From NCBI GenBank assembly GCA_030680745.1, contig JAUXUR010000016.1:1-56726 (forward strand): a stretch of DNA of 56,726 bases, read 5' to 3'. The translations under genes and the position numbers were made by a program. Shown here piece after piece: positions 1 through 8,721 of this stretch; position 1 is the first letter of the stretch, and each line of letters opens with the position of its first letter. The notes beneath the pieces are model-generated. The model did not search any database and was not told the DNA's origin. It saw nothing but the letters and a program-made list of their open reading frames with translations. Source of the DNA: Alphaproteobacteria bacterium. Its GTDB lineage: Bacteria; Pseudomonadota; Alphaproteobacteria; JAUXUR01.

Positions 1-2
1 TT

Positions 3-101
3 TCGTATGATGATATATTACTCATGTGTAAGATCCTTTCTGACCGTCAAGCCGAAATGGATCTTACACTATTACTGAATCTGAAGGCCAAGCCTTTATA
101 G
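3..101 (+). CDS. C-terminal tail of an unidentified protein (partial)
   Basis: An open frame enters from the left edge and ends at a TAG at 99-101, giving 32 residues ending in LNLKAKPL. The composition (charged residues mixed with Leu and Met) looks protein-like, but the piece is too short to assign to a family. A small hairpin follows directly, as expected at a gene end. An 11-bp inverted repeat lies inside the same stretch, so it could instead be a non-coding structured element. I cannot name a function. Confidence 0.35.
   Translation, partial: SYDDILLMCKILSDRQAEMDLTLLLNLKAKPL
26..69. repeat. 11-bp inverted repeat at the left edge
   Basis: GTGTAAGATCC at 26-36 is perfectly complementary to GGATCTTACAC at 59-69, with a 22-base loop. 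It lies inside the partial reading frame. It may be a structured RNA, a palindromic repeat, or chance. Confidence 0.4.
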
Positions 102-104
102 TCT

Positions 105-121
105 CCCTAGTCAAACTAGGG
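105..121. terminator. Small hairpin after the left-edge frame
   Basis: CCCTAG at 105-110 pairs with CTAGGG at 116-121 across a five-base loop. There is no clear T-run on either side, so it is only a weak candidate terminator. It sits between the end of the left-edge frame and the convergent end of the exbB-like gene. Confidence 0.3.
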
Positions 122-160
122 GCTTACCTATCATTGAGTTATATTATCAATTTTAGGTGG

Positions 161-805
161 TTATTTCTTTCCCGTATAAGGACAAACAGCTTCAACATTT
201 GAATGTTCTGGATTGGGATAACGTTCAAGCGACAACAATAACATTTTTAAAGATTTATTGAGCCTGCTTAAATAGAATCCACCTATAATTTTAAAAATTT
301 TAGTCAGAATAAAAACAGGAAATGAAATCATCATGCCAAAAGCAAGATAAGTGAGGGATTGTTTTAATACATGCATAAAATCATTGGGTGCAAAGGATGT
401 TAACACGGTAATCATTTTTATGCCGCCCAAAGTTGAACCTAAAATACCACCAAGCAATGCCATGAGTGCCACAAGATTAAGCCATTTAAGGCGTTGATAG
501 ACTTCTTTTTTATGATTATCAAACCATGCATTTAGTACTTCTTGGCGTAAGGTTCTGTCTTGGTTTTGATGTGCAAAAATAAGACTTAAAGCTTCTTTAA
601 GAGCGCTTGATCTAATTTTAGGGCATTCATCGGGATAGCGTCCTGCTTCTAATGCTTTTTGAAGATGCTGGCAATCCATTTTAGGTAATTGTTTTAAAGT
701 TAAAAAATATATAAATCTTTCTAAAATCAAAGCTAGCGCTAAAAAAGAACAAGTCATTAAATAATAAAACCAAAAAGAATGTGTGCTGAAATCTAAAAAA
801 TGCAT
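161..805 (-). CDS. exbB: ExbB/TolQ-family proton-channel protein
   Basis: Predicted inner-membrane subunit (214 aa) that would use the proton gradient to energise TonB. One membrane segment lies near residues 13-36 and two more near 108-135 and 147-175. The second contains GILGSTLGG, which corresponds to the family's GLLGTVWG motif. The third reads SLTYLAFGMMISFPV, where the family usually has a Thr close to the A-F/I-G. The start lies 2 bases after the tonB stop, with an AGGAA ribosome-binding site inside the end of tonB, so the two are translationally coupled. No exbD follows. A TolQ or MotA role is less likely given the tonB and receptor neighbours. Confidence 0.8.
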   Translation of the reverse strand: MHFLDFSTHSFWFYYLMTCSFLALALILERFIYFLTLKQLPKMDCQHLQKALEAGRYPDECPKIRSSALKEALSLIFAHQNQDRTLRQEVLNAWFDNHKKEVYQRLKWLNLVALMALLGGILGSTLGGIKMITVLTSFAPNDFMHVLKQSLTYLAFGMMISFPVFILTKIFKIIGGFYLSRLNKSLKMLLLSLERYPNPEHSNVEAVCPYTGKK

Positions 806-807
806 TT

Positions 808-1719
808 TTATTCCTGTTTAATGATAAAGGGGATTGTAATTTCAATCCAACCTTCAATAAATTGACCATTTTGTTGGTGGGGCTCGATCAAGCCGCCCCA
901 TTTTTCTTTAATTGTTTTAAAAGCTTCTACGCAAAAAAGTCTATTGCCCTTATGACGTATTATTCTAATATCTTTGATTTGAGAAGTTTTGTCGATTAAA
1001 ACTTGGAGCGTTACTTCACCTTCAAGTCCCATATCAAAGGCGCGTTTAGGATATGGTGGCATAATTAATTTGCCACGTAACTTTGCTTTTTCAATAGGCA
1101 TAATAGGCGCTTCATGTTCACTAGTACCTAAAGAGGCATTTTGTTGTTGGTGATGTGCGGCGTTTTCAGGTCCATGCACATTATTTAATTCATTTTTAGA
1201 AGACGTAATGTTTGTTTGTATAGTGTTTTTAGGGGGGGCAAGCATCTTTTTGGGGGTGGTCTTAATTTTAGGTACTTGTTGAGATTTAGGTTTTACAGGT
1301 TTTAAAATAAGTTTTTTTGTAACTTTTGGTAATTCTGTTTTTGGCGTTTCTATCTTTTGTGGCAAAGCGTTTTCATCGATCTGCTGAATATCCTTTATCA
1401 GTTCAGGTACAAGTGAATTATCAATTGATTCTTCTTTGATTATTGCCGGGATAATATCTTGTATGGATTCGGGTGAAATTTCTTGTACAACATCTAAAAT
1501 AGAAACTTCATGAAGCATTGATGTAGCTGACACTTCATCAGAAATACAAATAGAAGGCTCTAAAATTGCAACCTCATAGGTAAGCAATGTCTCGCCTTTT
1601 AAACTTTCTTTTTGATTAAGATGCGGACAGACAAAAAAGGCAAAAAAATGAAGGCCTATAGAAAGTGTGAATGCAATTGAAAACCGATATTTTTTAAGAA
1701 TAAGTCTCAATGCATCCAC
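808..1719 (-). CDS. tonB: TonB energy-transducing protein
   Basis: Periplasm-spanning protein (303 aa) that transmits energy to outer-membrane receptors. It has an N-terminal membrane anchor at about residues 12-32 holding the S-x3-H pattern (SIGLH) known to be essential in TonB. A long Pro/Lys/Glu-rich spacer (about 95-205) follows. The C-terminal TonB domain (about 215-303) begins with the typical YPKRAFDMGLEGEV. The start is GTG with no convincing ribosome-binding site; it lies 19 bases after the receptor gene, so it probably relies on readthrough from it. The downstream exbB-like gene is almost overlapping. Confidence 0.88.
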   Translation of the reverse strand: MDALRLILKKYRFSIAFTLSIGLHFFAFFVCPHLNQKESLKGETLLTYEVAILEPSICISDEVSATSMLHEVSILDVVQEISPESIQDIIPAIIKEESIDNSLVPELIKDIQQIDENALPQKIETPKTELPKVTKKLILKPVKPKSQQVPKIKTTPKKMLAPPKNTIQTNITSSKNELNNVHGPENAAHHQQQNASLGTSEHEAPIMPIEKAKLRGKLIMPPYPKRAFDMGLEGEVTLQVLIDKTSQIKDIRIIRHKGNRLFCVEAFKTIKEKWGGLIEPHQQNGQFIEGWIEITIPFIIKQE

Positions 1720-1738
1720 ACATAATTAAATTAAAATA

Positions 1739-3808
1739 TTACAATTTGAAACCCAGGCTTAGCTTAAAGTTTCGTCCCATTTCAGGGATGTTCGCTAAAT
1801 GTTTACGATAATATTTATTGAATAGATTATCAACACCGATATTGAATTCTATGCCTTTTGCCCAATTTTGTTGCGGTAAATAGGACATAAAGACATCATG
1901 CGTTGCAAAACCATGTGTTTTCTGTGGCGGTGTTTGCTCTGTTTGGTGACGTGCACGTTTTTGTTCACGATTGAAAATTGAACGCCAGCCTAATTTTGCA
2001 TCAATTTCAGGTAAATTGGATCCTAACGTGAATGCAAATTTCATAGGCGGGACGCTTGCGATGCGACTTGCATGTGTTTTGTCATATCCATTCAAAGCAG
2101 AAAAACCAAAACCACCGAAAATATAATTGGATTCGTAAGCACCTTCGCCTTCAAAACCACGAATACGGGCTGAGGTAATATTTTCAATGGTCGTCGTCAT
2201 CATACGAACACGACGTTCAATAAAATCATTGGCATGGGTTACAAAATAAGCCCATTTTGTTCTGAATTTATCTTGTTCCATGAAAATATTATCAAAAGTG
2301 AGGCCTAGACCAAATTCAGTTGTTTTAGCGCGTTCAGGGCTTAAGTTAGGGTTGGGTATAAAGAAGTTTGGAAAACGGGTCATAAAATGAATGCCGCCGC
2401 CATAAAGTTCTGTTAAGTGAGGTGCTCTGAAGGCTTCAGCATAGGATATGTACGTCATTAAACAATCAATGGGACGTAAAGTTGCTGAAAAAGACGTCGA
2501 GCCATGATGGTCATGTCTTTTAGGTAATTTAAGTTCTTTTGCAGGATGTGCATTAAAAGCATCGTGACGATAACCAGTTGCGATACTTAGCTTTTTAAAA
2601 AAAGTTATTTCTTCACGAATATAAAGACCAGTATTTGTAGCATGGGCTTTTGGAAATTGCGCGCGGGTTAAACCATTCCTGAAACCTTTTTGATCATCTT
2701 TGAAATGTTCAACACCATAGGTGATTTTAAGACCAAAATCCTCATTTGCTTTTATATTTGTCGTATTATAAACATCCAACCCATTGGTCGAAAATTTTGT
2801 TGTGTCAGCGCGTTTTAAGCGGGGCACAATATCATTGTTAACTTTATCTTTAATGTTTGTGTCTGTATTGTAAATTTTAGCATTTAAATGTACCCAAGGG
2901 TTTTCATCATTTTGGTAAACATATCCCAATGTGCTTGTTAATTGTCTTGTATCACGCAATACTGGAAAATTTAAATCTGGTCCTAAAAACATATTTAAAT
3001 TAGACATTCTTAAATTAATTTGATCTGAATTTAAAAGATTAGGGGTAGAAAGTGTCGACAAATTATCTTTAAAAACTAAAAAGGAACCTGTTACTTTATG
3101 GGAGTCTAAAATATAAGCATTTGCTTTAAACAAACCAGATTTAATTTCGTCCGCTGAATAACGGATTTTTTTATTTTTACCAGTTTTTAAATCGTCACTA
3201 TCACGAAATACAAAACTTGTAAGACCATCGATGCGATCTTCATACCGACCATAAAGAGATGTATTGGCTAAAAATTCTTTTTGATTGCTGCCATAGCCTA
3301 TTTTAGCTTTAGCACCCCAATCTTCACCTTTACGCAAAAGATCTTTAGCCTCTAAAGTTCTAAAACCGACAATACCACCAATAGCACCACTTCCATAAAG
3401 ACTTGATTGAGGTCCACGCAATACATCAATTTCGCTTAAAAATTCAGGATCCATAAAGACGCCGCCATTATGTCCAAAATTAAAATTTTGTCGTGCACCA
3501 TCAACGCGTAAAACTGTTCTATTTTGACCGAAACCGCGAATATTTACTTGTTCAGCTGTTTTACGGGGTCCCCCTGAAATTTCGACTGAAGGTGTCATTT
3601 TAAATAGATCGGAAAGGCGTTCTGCTTGGATGTTATTTAAATCATCTTGATTTATATGGCTTGTGGATCCAGCAACATCAAAAACTTTTTTTTCAGTTTT
3701 TGTTGCAATAACCGCCATATTATCAAATTTTGTTATGGGTTCATGAGCAAAGGCTGGCAAAAAATGAGTAGCAAATAAGATTGCTATTATTGTCAAACGA
3801 CCAAACAT
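1739..3808 (-). CDS. TonB-dependent outer-membrane receptor, haem/haemoglobin type
   Basis: Outer-membrane beta-barrel receptor, 689 aa. I chose ATG at 3808 over the upstream TTG at 3820 because GGAG lies just before it. A signal peptide covers roughly residues 1-21 (ends ...LPAFA). The plug domain (about 45-155) holds NIRGFGQNRTVLRVDGARQ and DVLRGPQSSLYGSGAIGG. The barrel contains the pair FRAP...ELY (about 460) and NPNL (about 480), which marks haem receptors of the HemR/HmuR group; a His in GGGIHF lies between them, where HemR has a haem-ligating His. The protein ends in Phe-Lys-Leu rather than a terminal aromatic. First gene of a receptor-tonB-exbB operon. I saw no clear Fur box upstream. 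Haem as substrate is inference from the motif pair. Confidence 0.85.
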   Translation of the reverse strand: MFGRLTIIAILFATHFLPAFAHEPITKFDNMAVIATKTEKKVFDVAGSTSHINQDDLNNIQAERLSDLFKMTPSVEISGGPRKTAEQVNIRGFGQNRTVLRVDGARQNFNFGHNGGVFMDPEFLSEIDVLRGPQSSLYGSGAIGGIVGFRTLEAKDLLRKGEDWGAKAKIGYGSNQKEFLANTSLYGRYEDRIDGLTSFVFRDSDDLKTGKNKKIRYSADEIKSGLFKANAYILDSHKVTGSFLVFKDNLSTLSTPNLLNSDQINLRMSNLNMFLGPDLNFPVLRDTRQLTSTLGYVYQNDENPWVHLNAKIYNTDTNIKDKVNNDIVPRLKRADTTKFSTNGLDVYNTTNIKANEDFGLKITYGVEHFKDDQKGFRNGLTRAQFPKAHATNTGLYIREEITFFKKLSIATGYRHDAFNAHPAKELKLPKRHDHHGSTSFSATLRPIDCLMTYISYAEAFRAPHLTELYGGGIHFMTRFPNFFIPNPNLSPERAKTTEFGLGLTFDNIFMEQDKFRTKWAYFVTHANDFIERRVRMMTTTIENITSARIRGFEGEGAYESNYIFGGFGFSALNGYDKTHASRIASVPPMKFAFTLGSNLPEIDAKLGWRSIFNREQKRARHQTEQTPPQKTHGFATHDVFMSYLPQQNWAKGIEFNIGVDNLFNKYYRKHLANIPEMGRNFKLSLGFKL

Positions 3809-4027
3809 AAGATTCTCCAAATCTAAAAATCATGCTTGTGCCTAACATATTTTCATTTTTTCTATAAGGCTTGTCGCGCATAAAATAGTTATTTTTTTTA
3901 GGCTTAGATTTAAATGCAACAGATCTTGCTTTATACAACGAATGTGTATAGGTCTTTACTAATGCTGTATCAATCTCTATGTTTTTGTATATAGTTCACA
4001 TAACGCAATTATTTTGTGAGGAAAAGA

Positions 4028-6298
4028 GTGACGCTTGTAGCGCCAAGAATTACAGGAAATCCAAGGCAACTTCTTAAAAGAATGCGCGATGTGATGGCAG
4101 CCCGTGGCACAGTCGCCCATCGGTTGAATCTTATCGTAAAATTAATTGCAACAGAATTACGGGCCGATATTTGTTCTCTTTATTTACTAAAATCTAATCA
4201 AATTTTAGAACTTTATGCGATTCAGGGCGAAGACATTGAACATGCACAACTTAAAAAAATAGTTGTGGGGCAAGGTCTTATCGGATCAATCGCTTCAAGT
4301 GCACTTCCTATTGCGCTTAATAACACACAGCCTTATCACTTTATGAACCAACATGAACACACTGAAAAACAACAAAGTTTTCAATCTTTCATGGGCGTTC
4401 CTATTTTACGAGACGGTGAAGTTATTGGTGTTATTTCAGCGCAAAGTTACGTTAATCGTACATATCTAGAAGATGAAATAGAAACACTTGAAATTATAGC
4501 AACTGTATTTGCTGAACTTATCGCAGGCGGACAATTAGTTAATTTAACAGCGCCTGAAACAGTTATGTTGCCAGCACGTCTTGAAGGCAAACGTATTATT
4601 TCTGGCATTGCGATTGGTCAAGCTTTATTACATCAACCACGCATAGACCTTAAAAGATTACTCGCGGATAATCCTGACATTGAAATTCAACGTCTTGATA
4701 AAGCTTTAGAAGATATTAATAAAGCAATTCAAACTTACGTTAAACGTGACAATGTTCAATTCAAAAGTGATTACGAAGAAGTTCTAGAAAATTACCGTTC
4801 TATTTTTAATGATTTCAGGTGGATCACTAAAATAAAAGAAGCCATTTATGAAGGTTTAACGGCAGAAGCCGCTGTTTATAAAGTGCGTAACGATACACAA
4901 GCCCGTTTCAAACAAATCCAAGATCCTATATTTCGCGAAAAATTATCAGAATTTGAAGATCTTAATAACCGTCTTTATTACCATCTGACAGGTCAAGAAA
5001 ATCTTGGCAAACGTAAGATTCCATCTAATGCCATTTTGTTTGCACGTAATATGGCGAGTGCTGAATTGCTTGATTATGATCGTGACTCTTTAAAAGGGCT
5101 CGTCCTTGAAGAAGCAACCATTCATTCTCATGTCGCGATTGTTGCACGTTCCCTAGATTTACCTTTTGTAAGCCATGTTGAGCAAATTCTTAACAATGTT
5201 TATGATAATGATCCCGTTATTTTGGATGCTGAACAAGGCATTATTTATATCCGCCCCCAAGAAGATGTTTTAGAATCTTATCAAGATCGTCTTAATTTTC
5301 TTAAAGAAAATTTAAATTACTATTTTAAGGGACTTGATTTACCTTCTTCCACACAAGATGGATCTAAAATTTCGTTAAAAATTAATGCGGGCTTTCAATC
5401 AGATCTTAAAAATTTAAAAGAATACGGCGTTGAAGGCGTTGGTCTTTATAGATCAGAAATACCTTTCATGGTGAAATCGAAATTTCCGAATGTCGCAGAA
5501 CAAATTGAAATCTATCAATCTATTTATAAAATTATCGGCGATTTGCCGATTAATTTTAGAACAATTGATATAGGTGGGGATAAAATTCTGCCTTATTTAA
5601 AATTACAAGGCGGGGAAGAAAATCCTGCAATGGGTTGGCGTTCTTTGCGCATTACTTTAGATCGTCCTTTTATTTTGCGTCAACAAATTCGCGCTTTGCT
5701 TGAAGCATCACAACATAAACAACTTAATATCATGTTTCCGATGGTGACAGAAGTTGCAGAATTTTTAAAAGCAAAAGAAATTTTAGATTTAGAAATCAAT
5801 CGTCAAAAAGAAAAAAACAAATCATTACCTAGCAAAATAAAAATTGGCGCGATGATCGAAGTGCCAAGTATTATCTGGCAACTCGATCAATTATTACCTC
5901 ATCTTTCTTTTGTTTCTTTAGGTACAAATGATCTTGCACAATTCTTTTTTGCAAGTGATCGCAATAATGCGTATTTAGGTGAGCGTTACGATGTTTTATC
6001 ACCCTCTTTTTTAAGATGTCTTCAGCATGTTGCGCAAAAATGTAAAAAAGAAAATGTTGATTTATCGGTTTGTGGTGAAATGGCTGGAAGACCATTGGAT
6101 GCCTTGGCTTTAATTGGCTTAGGCATACAAGAATTAAGCGTTTCATCTTCAAAGATTCCTGCTTTGAAAAAAATGATTTCAACAATTTCGTGCGATATTA
6201 TAAAACCCTATCTTGAAGCATTGATGAATGCGAATGATCATTCTATTCGCGAAAAATTAAGACAATTTGCACAAGATCATGGTATCGTAGTACACTGA
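4028..6298 (+). CDS. ptsP: Phosphoenolpyruvate-protein phosphotransferase PtsP (EI-Ntr) with GAF domain
   Basis: First enzyme of the nitrogen PTS: it takes phosphate from PEP and passes it to NPr. GTG at 4028 is preferred over GTG at 4016 because GAGG sits 6 bases before it (756 aa). A GAF sensor domain covers about residues 20-165. The phosphohistidine region carries IHSHVAIVARSLDLPFVSH, where the second His (about residue 368) aligns with the phospho-His of TSH in EI proteins. The C-terminal PEP-binding barrel shows FRTIDIGGDK, NPAMGWRSLR, MFPMVTE, SLGTNDLAQF and VCGEMAG. The partner EIIA-Ntr gene (ptsN) is at 47.4 kb; no NPr gene is in the window. A RodZ-like gene follows after 30 bases. 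Confidence 0.93.
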   Translation: MTLVAPRITGNPRQLLKRMRDVMAARGTVAHRLNLIVKLIATELRADICSLYLLKSNQILELYAIQGEDIEHAQLKKIVVGQGLIGSIASSALPIALNNTQPYHFMNQHEHTEKQQSFQSFMGVPILRDGEVIGVISAQSYVNRTYLEDEIETLEIIATVFAELIAGGQLVNLTAPETVMLPARLEGKRIISGIAIGQALLHQPRIDLKRLLADNPDIEIQRLDKALEDINKAIQTYVKRDNVQFKSDYEEVLENYRSIFNDFRWITKIKEAIYEGLTAEAAVYKVRNDTQARFKQIQDPIFREKLSEFEDLNNRLYYHLTGQENLGKRKIPSNAILFARNMASAELLDYDRDSLKGLVLEEATIHSHVAIVARSLDLPFVSHVEQILNNVYDNDPVILDAEQGIIYIRPQEDVLESYQDRLNFLKENLNYYFKGLDLPSSTQDGSKISLKINAGFQSDLKNLKEYGVEGVGLYRSEIPFMVKSKFPNVAEQIEIYQSIYKIIGDLPINFRTIDIGGDKILPYLKLQGGEENPAMGWRSLRITLDRPFILRQQIRALLEASQHKQLNIMFPMVTEVAEFLKAKEILDLEINRQKEKNKSLPSKIKIGAMIEVPSIIWQLDQLLPHLSFVSLGTNDLAQFFFASDRNNAYLGERYDVLSPSFLRCLQHVAQKCKKENVDLSVCGEMAGRPLDALALIGLGIQELSVSSSKIPALKKMISTISCDIIKPYLEALMNANDHSIREKLRQFAQDHGIVVH

Positions 6299-6328
6299 GT
6301 CTAAGTTTTATTCTTATAAGAGTACATT

Positions 6329-7210
6329 ATGTCTGAAAATGATTTAAACCAAGAACCTGTTAATTCTTCTCGTATCGAATTAGGAGAAATTTTAAAAAAA
6401 GAACGTGAAAAACTTGGTTTGTCTTATGAAGATGTTGCTGCAACCATCCGCATTCGAGCTACCTTGCTAAAGGCTTTAGAAGCAGGTGATTATGCTTCTT
6501 TTTCATCAGTGACTTACATTAAAGGCTTTATTAAATCTTATGCACAATTTTTAAAAATTCCATTTGAGCCTCTTTTTGAACTTTACGAAAAAGAACCACA
6601 CGAAAAAATTCCTTCTGCCCATCTTAGTTTTGCTGATGTCCCAAAATCAAAAAAAGGGCCTGGTAAAAAAATTATCCTAAGCGCCAGTTTTTGTTTGATT
6701 GTTTTAGCTTTGATTAATATTAACTGGGAAAAAGTAAAATCATTTATTGAAGAACGATATGATATACCAGAACGTTTAGTGCAAAATTTATCTAAAGAAG
6801 GTGACGCAACTGTTGTTTTGAAAGCCAATGAAGAAGCATTGTTGCAAGAAGAGCCTGATAACATTGAAACTCAACCCATACCTATTGTAGAACAATTAAC
6901 GCCTTTTGGTGATGAAAAAATTTTTCTTATTGAAATTCCTAAAACCAACAAGCCTATTCTTAAATCTGATAAAGCAACCTTAGTCCCTAACCAAAATGCG
7001 TGGATAGAATTATATAATGGGGAAGAGCTTCTTCTTAGAACAGAATTAAAATCCATTCAAAATTATTTAATGCCTAAAAATAATGCTACGACGTTGTTAA
7101 TCAAAGGCACGAATGACGTTAAAATTTTTAATGATGAAAAAGAGATAAATCTTGAAAAATCATTAACCTGCGATGATTATCATTGTAGTTTAGTTGAGGC
7201 TGCAGGGTAA
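6329..7210 (+). CDS. RodZ-like helix-turn-helix membrane protein
   Basis: Bitopic membrane protein of 293 aa in the RodZ pattern, which links the MreB cytoskeleton to the cell wall. The N-terminal HTH_25-type domain (about residues 17-85) contains LGEILKKEREKLGLS, TLLKALEAGDY and YIKGFIKSYAQFL. One membrane segment lies at about 111-130 (KIILSASFCLIVLALINI). The C-terminal beta-rich DUF4115-like domain (about 215-285) includes NAWIELYNGEELLLRTEL. The gene follows ptsP by 30 bases and precedes a HIT gene by 30, so the three are probably co-transcribed. No mreB is in the window, so the cell-shape role is by family. Confidence 0.82.
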   Translation: MSENDLNQEPVNSSRIELGEILKKEREKLGLSYEDVAATIRIRATLLKALEAGDYASFSSVTYIKGFIKSYAQFLKIPFEPLFELYEKEPHEKIPSAHLSFADVPKSKKGPGKKIILSASFCLIVLALININWEKVKSFIEERYDIPERLVQNLSKEGDATVVLKANEEALLQEEPDNIETQPIPIVEQLTPFGDEKIFLIEIPKTNKPILKSDKATLVPNQNAWIELYNGEELLLRTELKSIQNYLMPKNNATTLLIKGTNDVKIFNDEKEINLEKSLTCDDYHCSLVEAAG

Positions 7211-7240
7211 TTAAGAAGTTATTTTAATAGGGGTATGTAG

Positions 7241-7600
7241 ATGGGCTATGATTCAACAAATATTTTTGCAAAAATTTTACGTGGGGAAATTTCTTGTAAA
7301 AAAGTATATGAAGATGAATTTGCATTAGCCTTTCATGATATTCATCCTAAAGCACCTGTTCATATTTTACTCATTCCAAAAGGTGCTTATGTTTCATTTG
7401 AAGATTTTGGTGAAAAAGCAAGCCCTCAAGAAATTGCAGGATTTTTTAAAGCGCTTAGTAAAATTTCAAAAGATATAGATGAAACTCAAAAAGGGTGTCG
7501 TATTTTATCTAATAAAGGCATCAATGGTGGTCAAGAAGTGCCTCATTTTCATATGCATTTATTTGCAGGCCGTCCTTTAGGGCCGATGCTTGCTTCATGA
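7241..7600 (+). CDS. HIT-family nucleotide hydrolase (HinT-like)
   Basis: Cytoplasmic 119-aa protein with the histidine triad PHFHMHLFAG (His102, 104 and 106) in which His104 or its equivalent is the nucleophile in HinT-type purine nucleoside phosphoramidases. The N-terminal IFAKILRGEISCKKVYEDE and the HILLIPKGAYVSFEDF segments match the usual HinT layout, and the length is typical. It is third in line behind ptsP and the RodZ-like gene with short gaps. The substrate cannot be read from the sequence. Confidence 0.9.
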   Translation: MGYDSTNIFAKILRGEISCKKVYEDEFALAFHDIHPKAPVHILLIPKGAYVSFEDFGEKASPQEIAGFFKALSKISKDIDETQKGCRILSNKGINGGQEVPHFHMHLFAGRPLGPMLAS

Positions 7601-7670
7601 ACATGTTGAATTTTAAAAAAATATAAGCATATTTATTTTTTTTATTCATAAAATATTACCTTTTAAAAAA

Positions 7671-7859
7671 TTAAATCGTCTCTGCACTTGATTTAGGATT
7701 TGGGATTGTTTTTAATGCTTGAAGGATAAATTCTCTTGCAGGTTCATTTAATTTATTTATGTAATAAGATTCCCATCGATTTGATTTAATTAATAAAATT
7801 ATAATTGCAACTAAAATTGCTACGATTATAGCTATACTGTATTTATAACGTTTTTTCAT
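7671..7859 (-). CDS. Small single-pass membrane protein, unknown
   Basis: A 62-aa frame with an N-terminal hydrophobic segment (about residues 8-25, rich in Ile, Ala and Val) and a polar tail (KLNEPAREFILQALKTIPNPKS). Its ATG overlaps the stop of the upstream acetyltransferase as ATGA, which supports translation by coupling. I recognise no family. Confidence 0.5.
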   Translation of the reverse strand: MKKRYKYSIAIIVAILVAIIILLIKSNRWESYYINKLNEPAREFILQALKTIPNPKSSAETI

Positions 7860-8299
7860 AGTTCTTTTCTAAAATATAATTTGGCCATGTGACCCTCATT
7901 TTGATAACCAAGATTTTTATAAAATTCATGGGAACCATCTTTCGCGCGTCTAACACCAGAGGTCAGATCAATGACAACGGGACTAAATTGTTTGCCAAAG
8001 TCTTCAATAAAATCAATAAGTTTCTTACCAATCCCTTGACCGCGATAATGTTCATTCACAACAAGCGCTTCGATATGAATGCGTATTTTATCTATTACAA
8101 AAATAGTAGACTTTGACCAAGCTACAAAACCAATAATCTGGTCTTTTAAGCAAGCAAGGCCTATGCCATAACCATCAAGATTTAAAAAAGAATCGAAACG
8201 TTCCTTAAACATATCAAGATTAGTTGGATAACCAAGTTGCGTCATAAACGGTAATAAACTTTCAATATCTTTTTTATTTGCCCTGCGTACGATAATCAT
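7856..8299 (-). CDS. GNAT-family N-acetyltransferase
   Basis: A 147-aa acetyl-CoA-dependent acetyltransferase. The acetyl-CoA loop is NEHYRGQGIGKKLIDFIED (motif A, R/Q-x-x-G-x-G) at about residues 88-106, and the C-terminal EFYKNLGYQNEG is the usual GNAT ending. The start has an AGAGAAGAA ribosome-binding site. It overlaps the following small membrane protein gene by 4 bases. The substrate is not evident; the RRANKKDIESLLPFMTQLGYP start resembles small-molecule or peptide acetylases. Confidence 0.85.
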   Translation of the reverse strand: MIIVRRANKKDIESLLPFMTQLGYPTNLDMFKERFDSFLNLDGYGIGLACLKDQIIGFVAWSKSTIFVIDKIRIHIEALVVNEHYRGQGIGKKLIDFIEDFGKQFSPVVIDLTSGVRRAKDGSHEFYKNLGYQNEGHMAKLYFRKEL

Positions 8300-8307
8300 T
8301 GTTTAAC

Positions 8308-8520
8308 TTATTCTTCTCTTTTAAACTGACGAGCCATAACAGTTTGAAGTTTAAATGCAACCTTATACCCTGCTTTTATTTTACATTCTTGGAATAAATT
8401 TTTCTGCGTCTCAATTAATAAAGCCCCTGAAAAGCTTCTATACAATAATCGTCCTGTTTTTTTCCACGTATTAGCATAACATAATATGAATTTTTTATTA
8501 ATACCCGGAAAATAAAGCAT
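8308..8520 (-). CDS. Hypothetical 70-aa protein
   Basis: A short basic frame ending 8 bases before the acetyltransferase start, with a GTGAG-like ribosome-binding site before its ATG. The protein is rich in Lys, Phe and Leu with no signal peptide and no motif I recognise. It could be a real leader gene of this operon or a chance frame. Confidence 0.3.
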   Translation of the reverse strand: MLYFPGINKKFILCYANTWKKTGRLLYRSFSGALLIETQKNLFQECKIKAGYKVAFKLQTVMARQFKREE

Positions 8521-8661
8521 ATGCTCACGTTTTAAAAACGCATTACAAAACTTTTAAGCATCGTGGATACGTACATCATAATGCCGTTGATGTTGCCTTT
8601 TCGGTATGATTATTTTTAGAAAAAACTATAGTAATTTGTTAACACGTTTAAGTATTTTTAT

Positions 8662-8706
8662 AAAAAAAAAGGGTTGTTGACTTTCACGCACAACAACCCT
8701 TTTTTA
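8662..8706 (-). terminator. Rho-independent terminator of the DEAD-box helicase gene
   Basis: A perfect 11-bp stem (AAGGGTTGTTG with CAACAACCCTT, loop of about 11 bases) is flanked by A/T runs on both sides, so it can stop transcription in either direction. It lies 16 bases beyond the helicase stop codon. Confidence 0.9.
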
Positions 8707-8721
8707 GTTTAAGCCGCTAAA

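Noticed and set aside
681-869. 62-aa minus-strand frame over exbB and tonB ends
   Set aside because: Overlaps two real genes in another frame and has no ribosome-binding site.
3809-4027. Fur box upstream of the haem-type receptor
   Set aside because: No match to the alternating GATAAT/ATTATC pattern; only weak AT-rich similarity.
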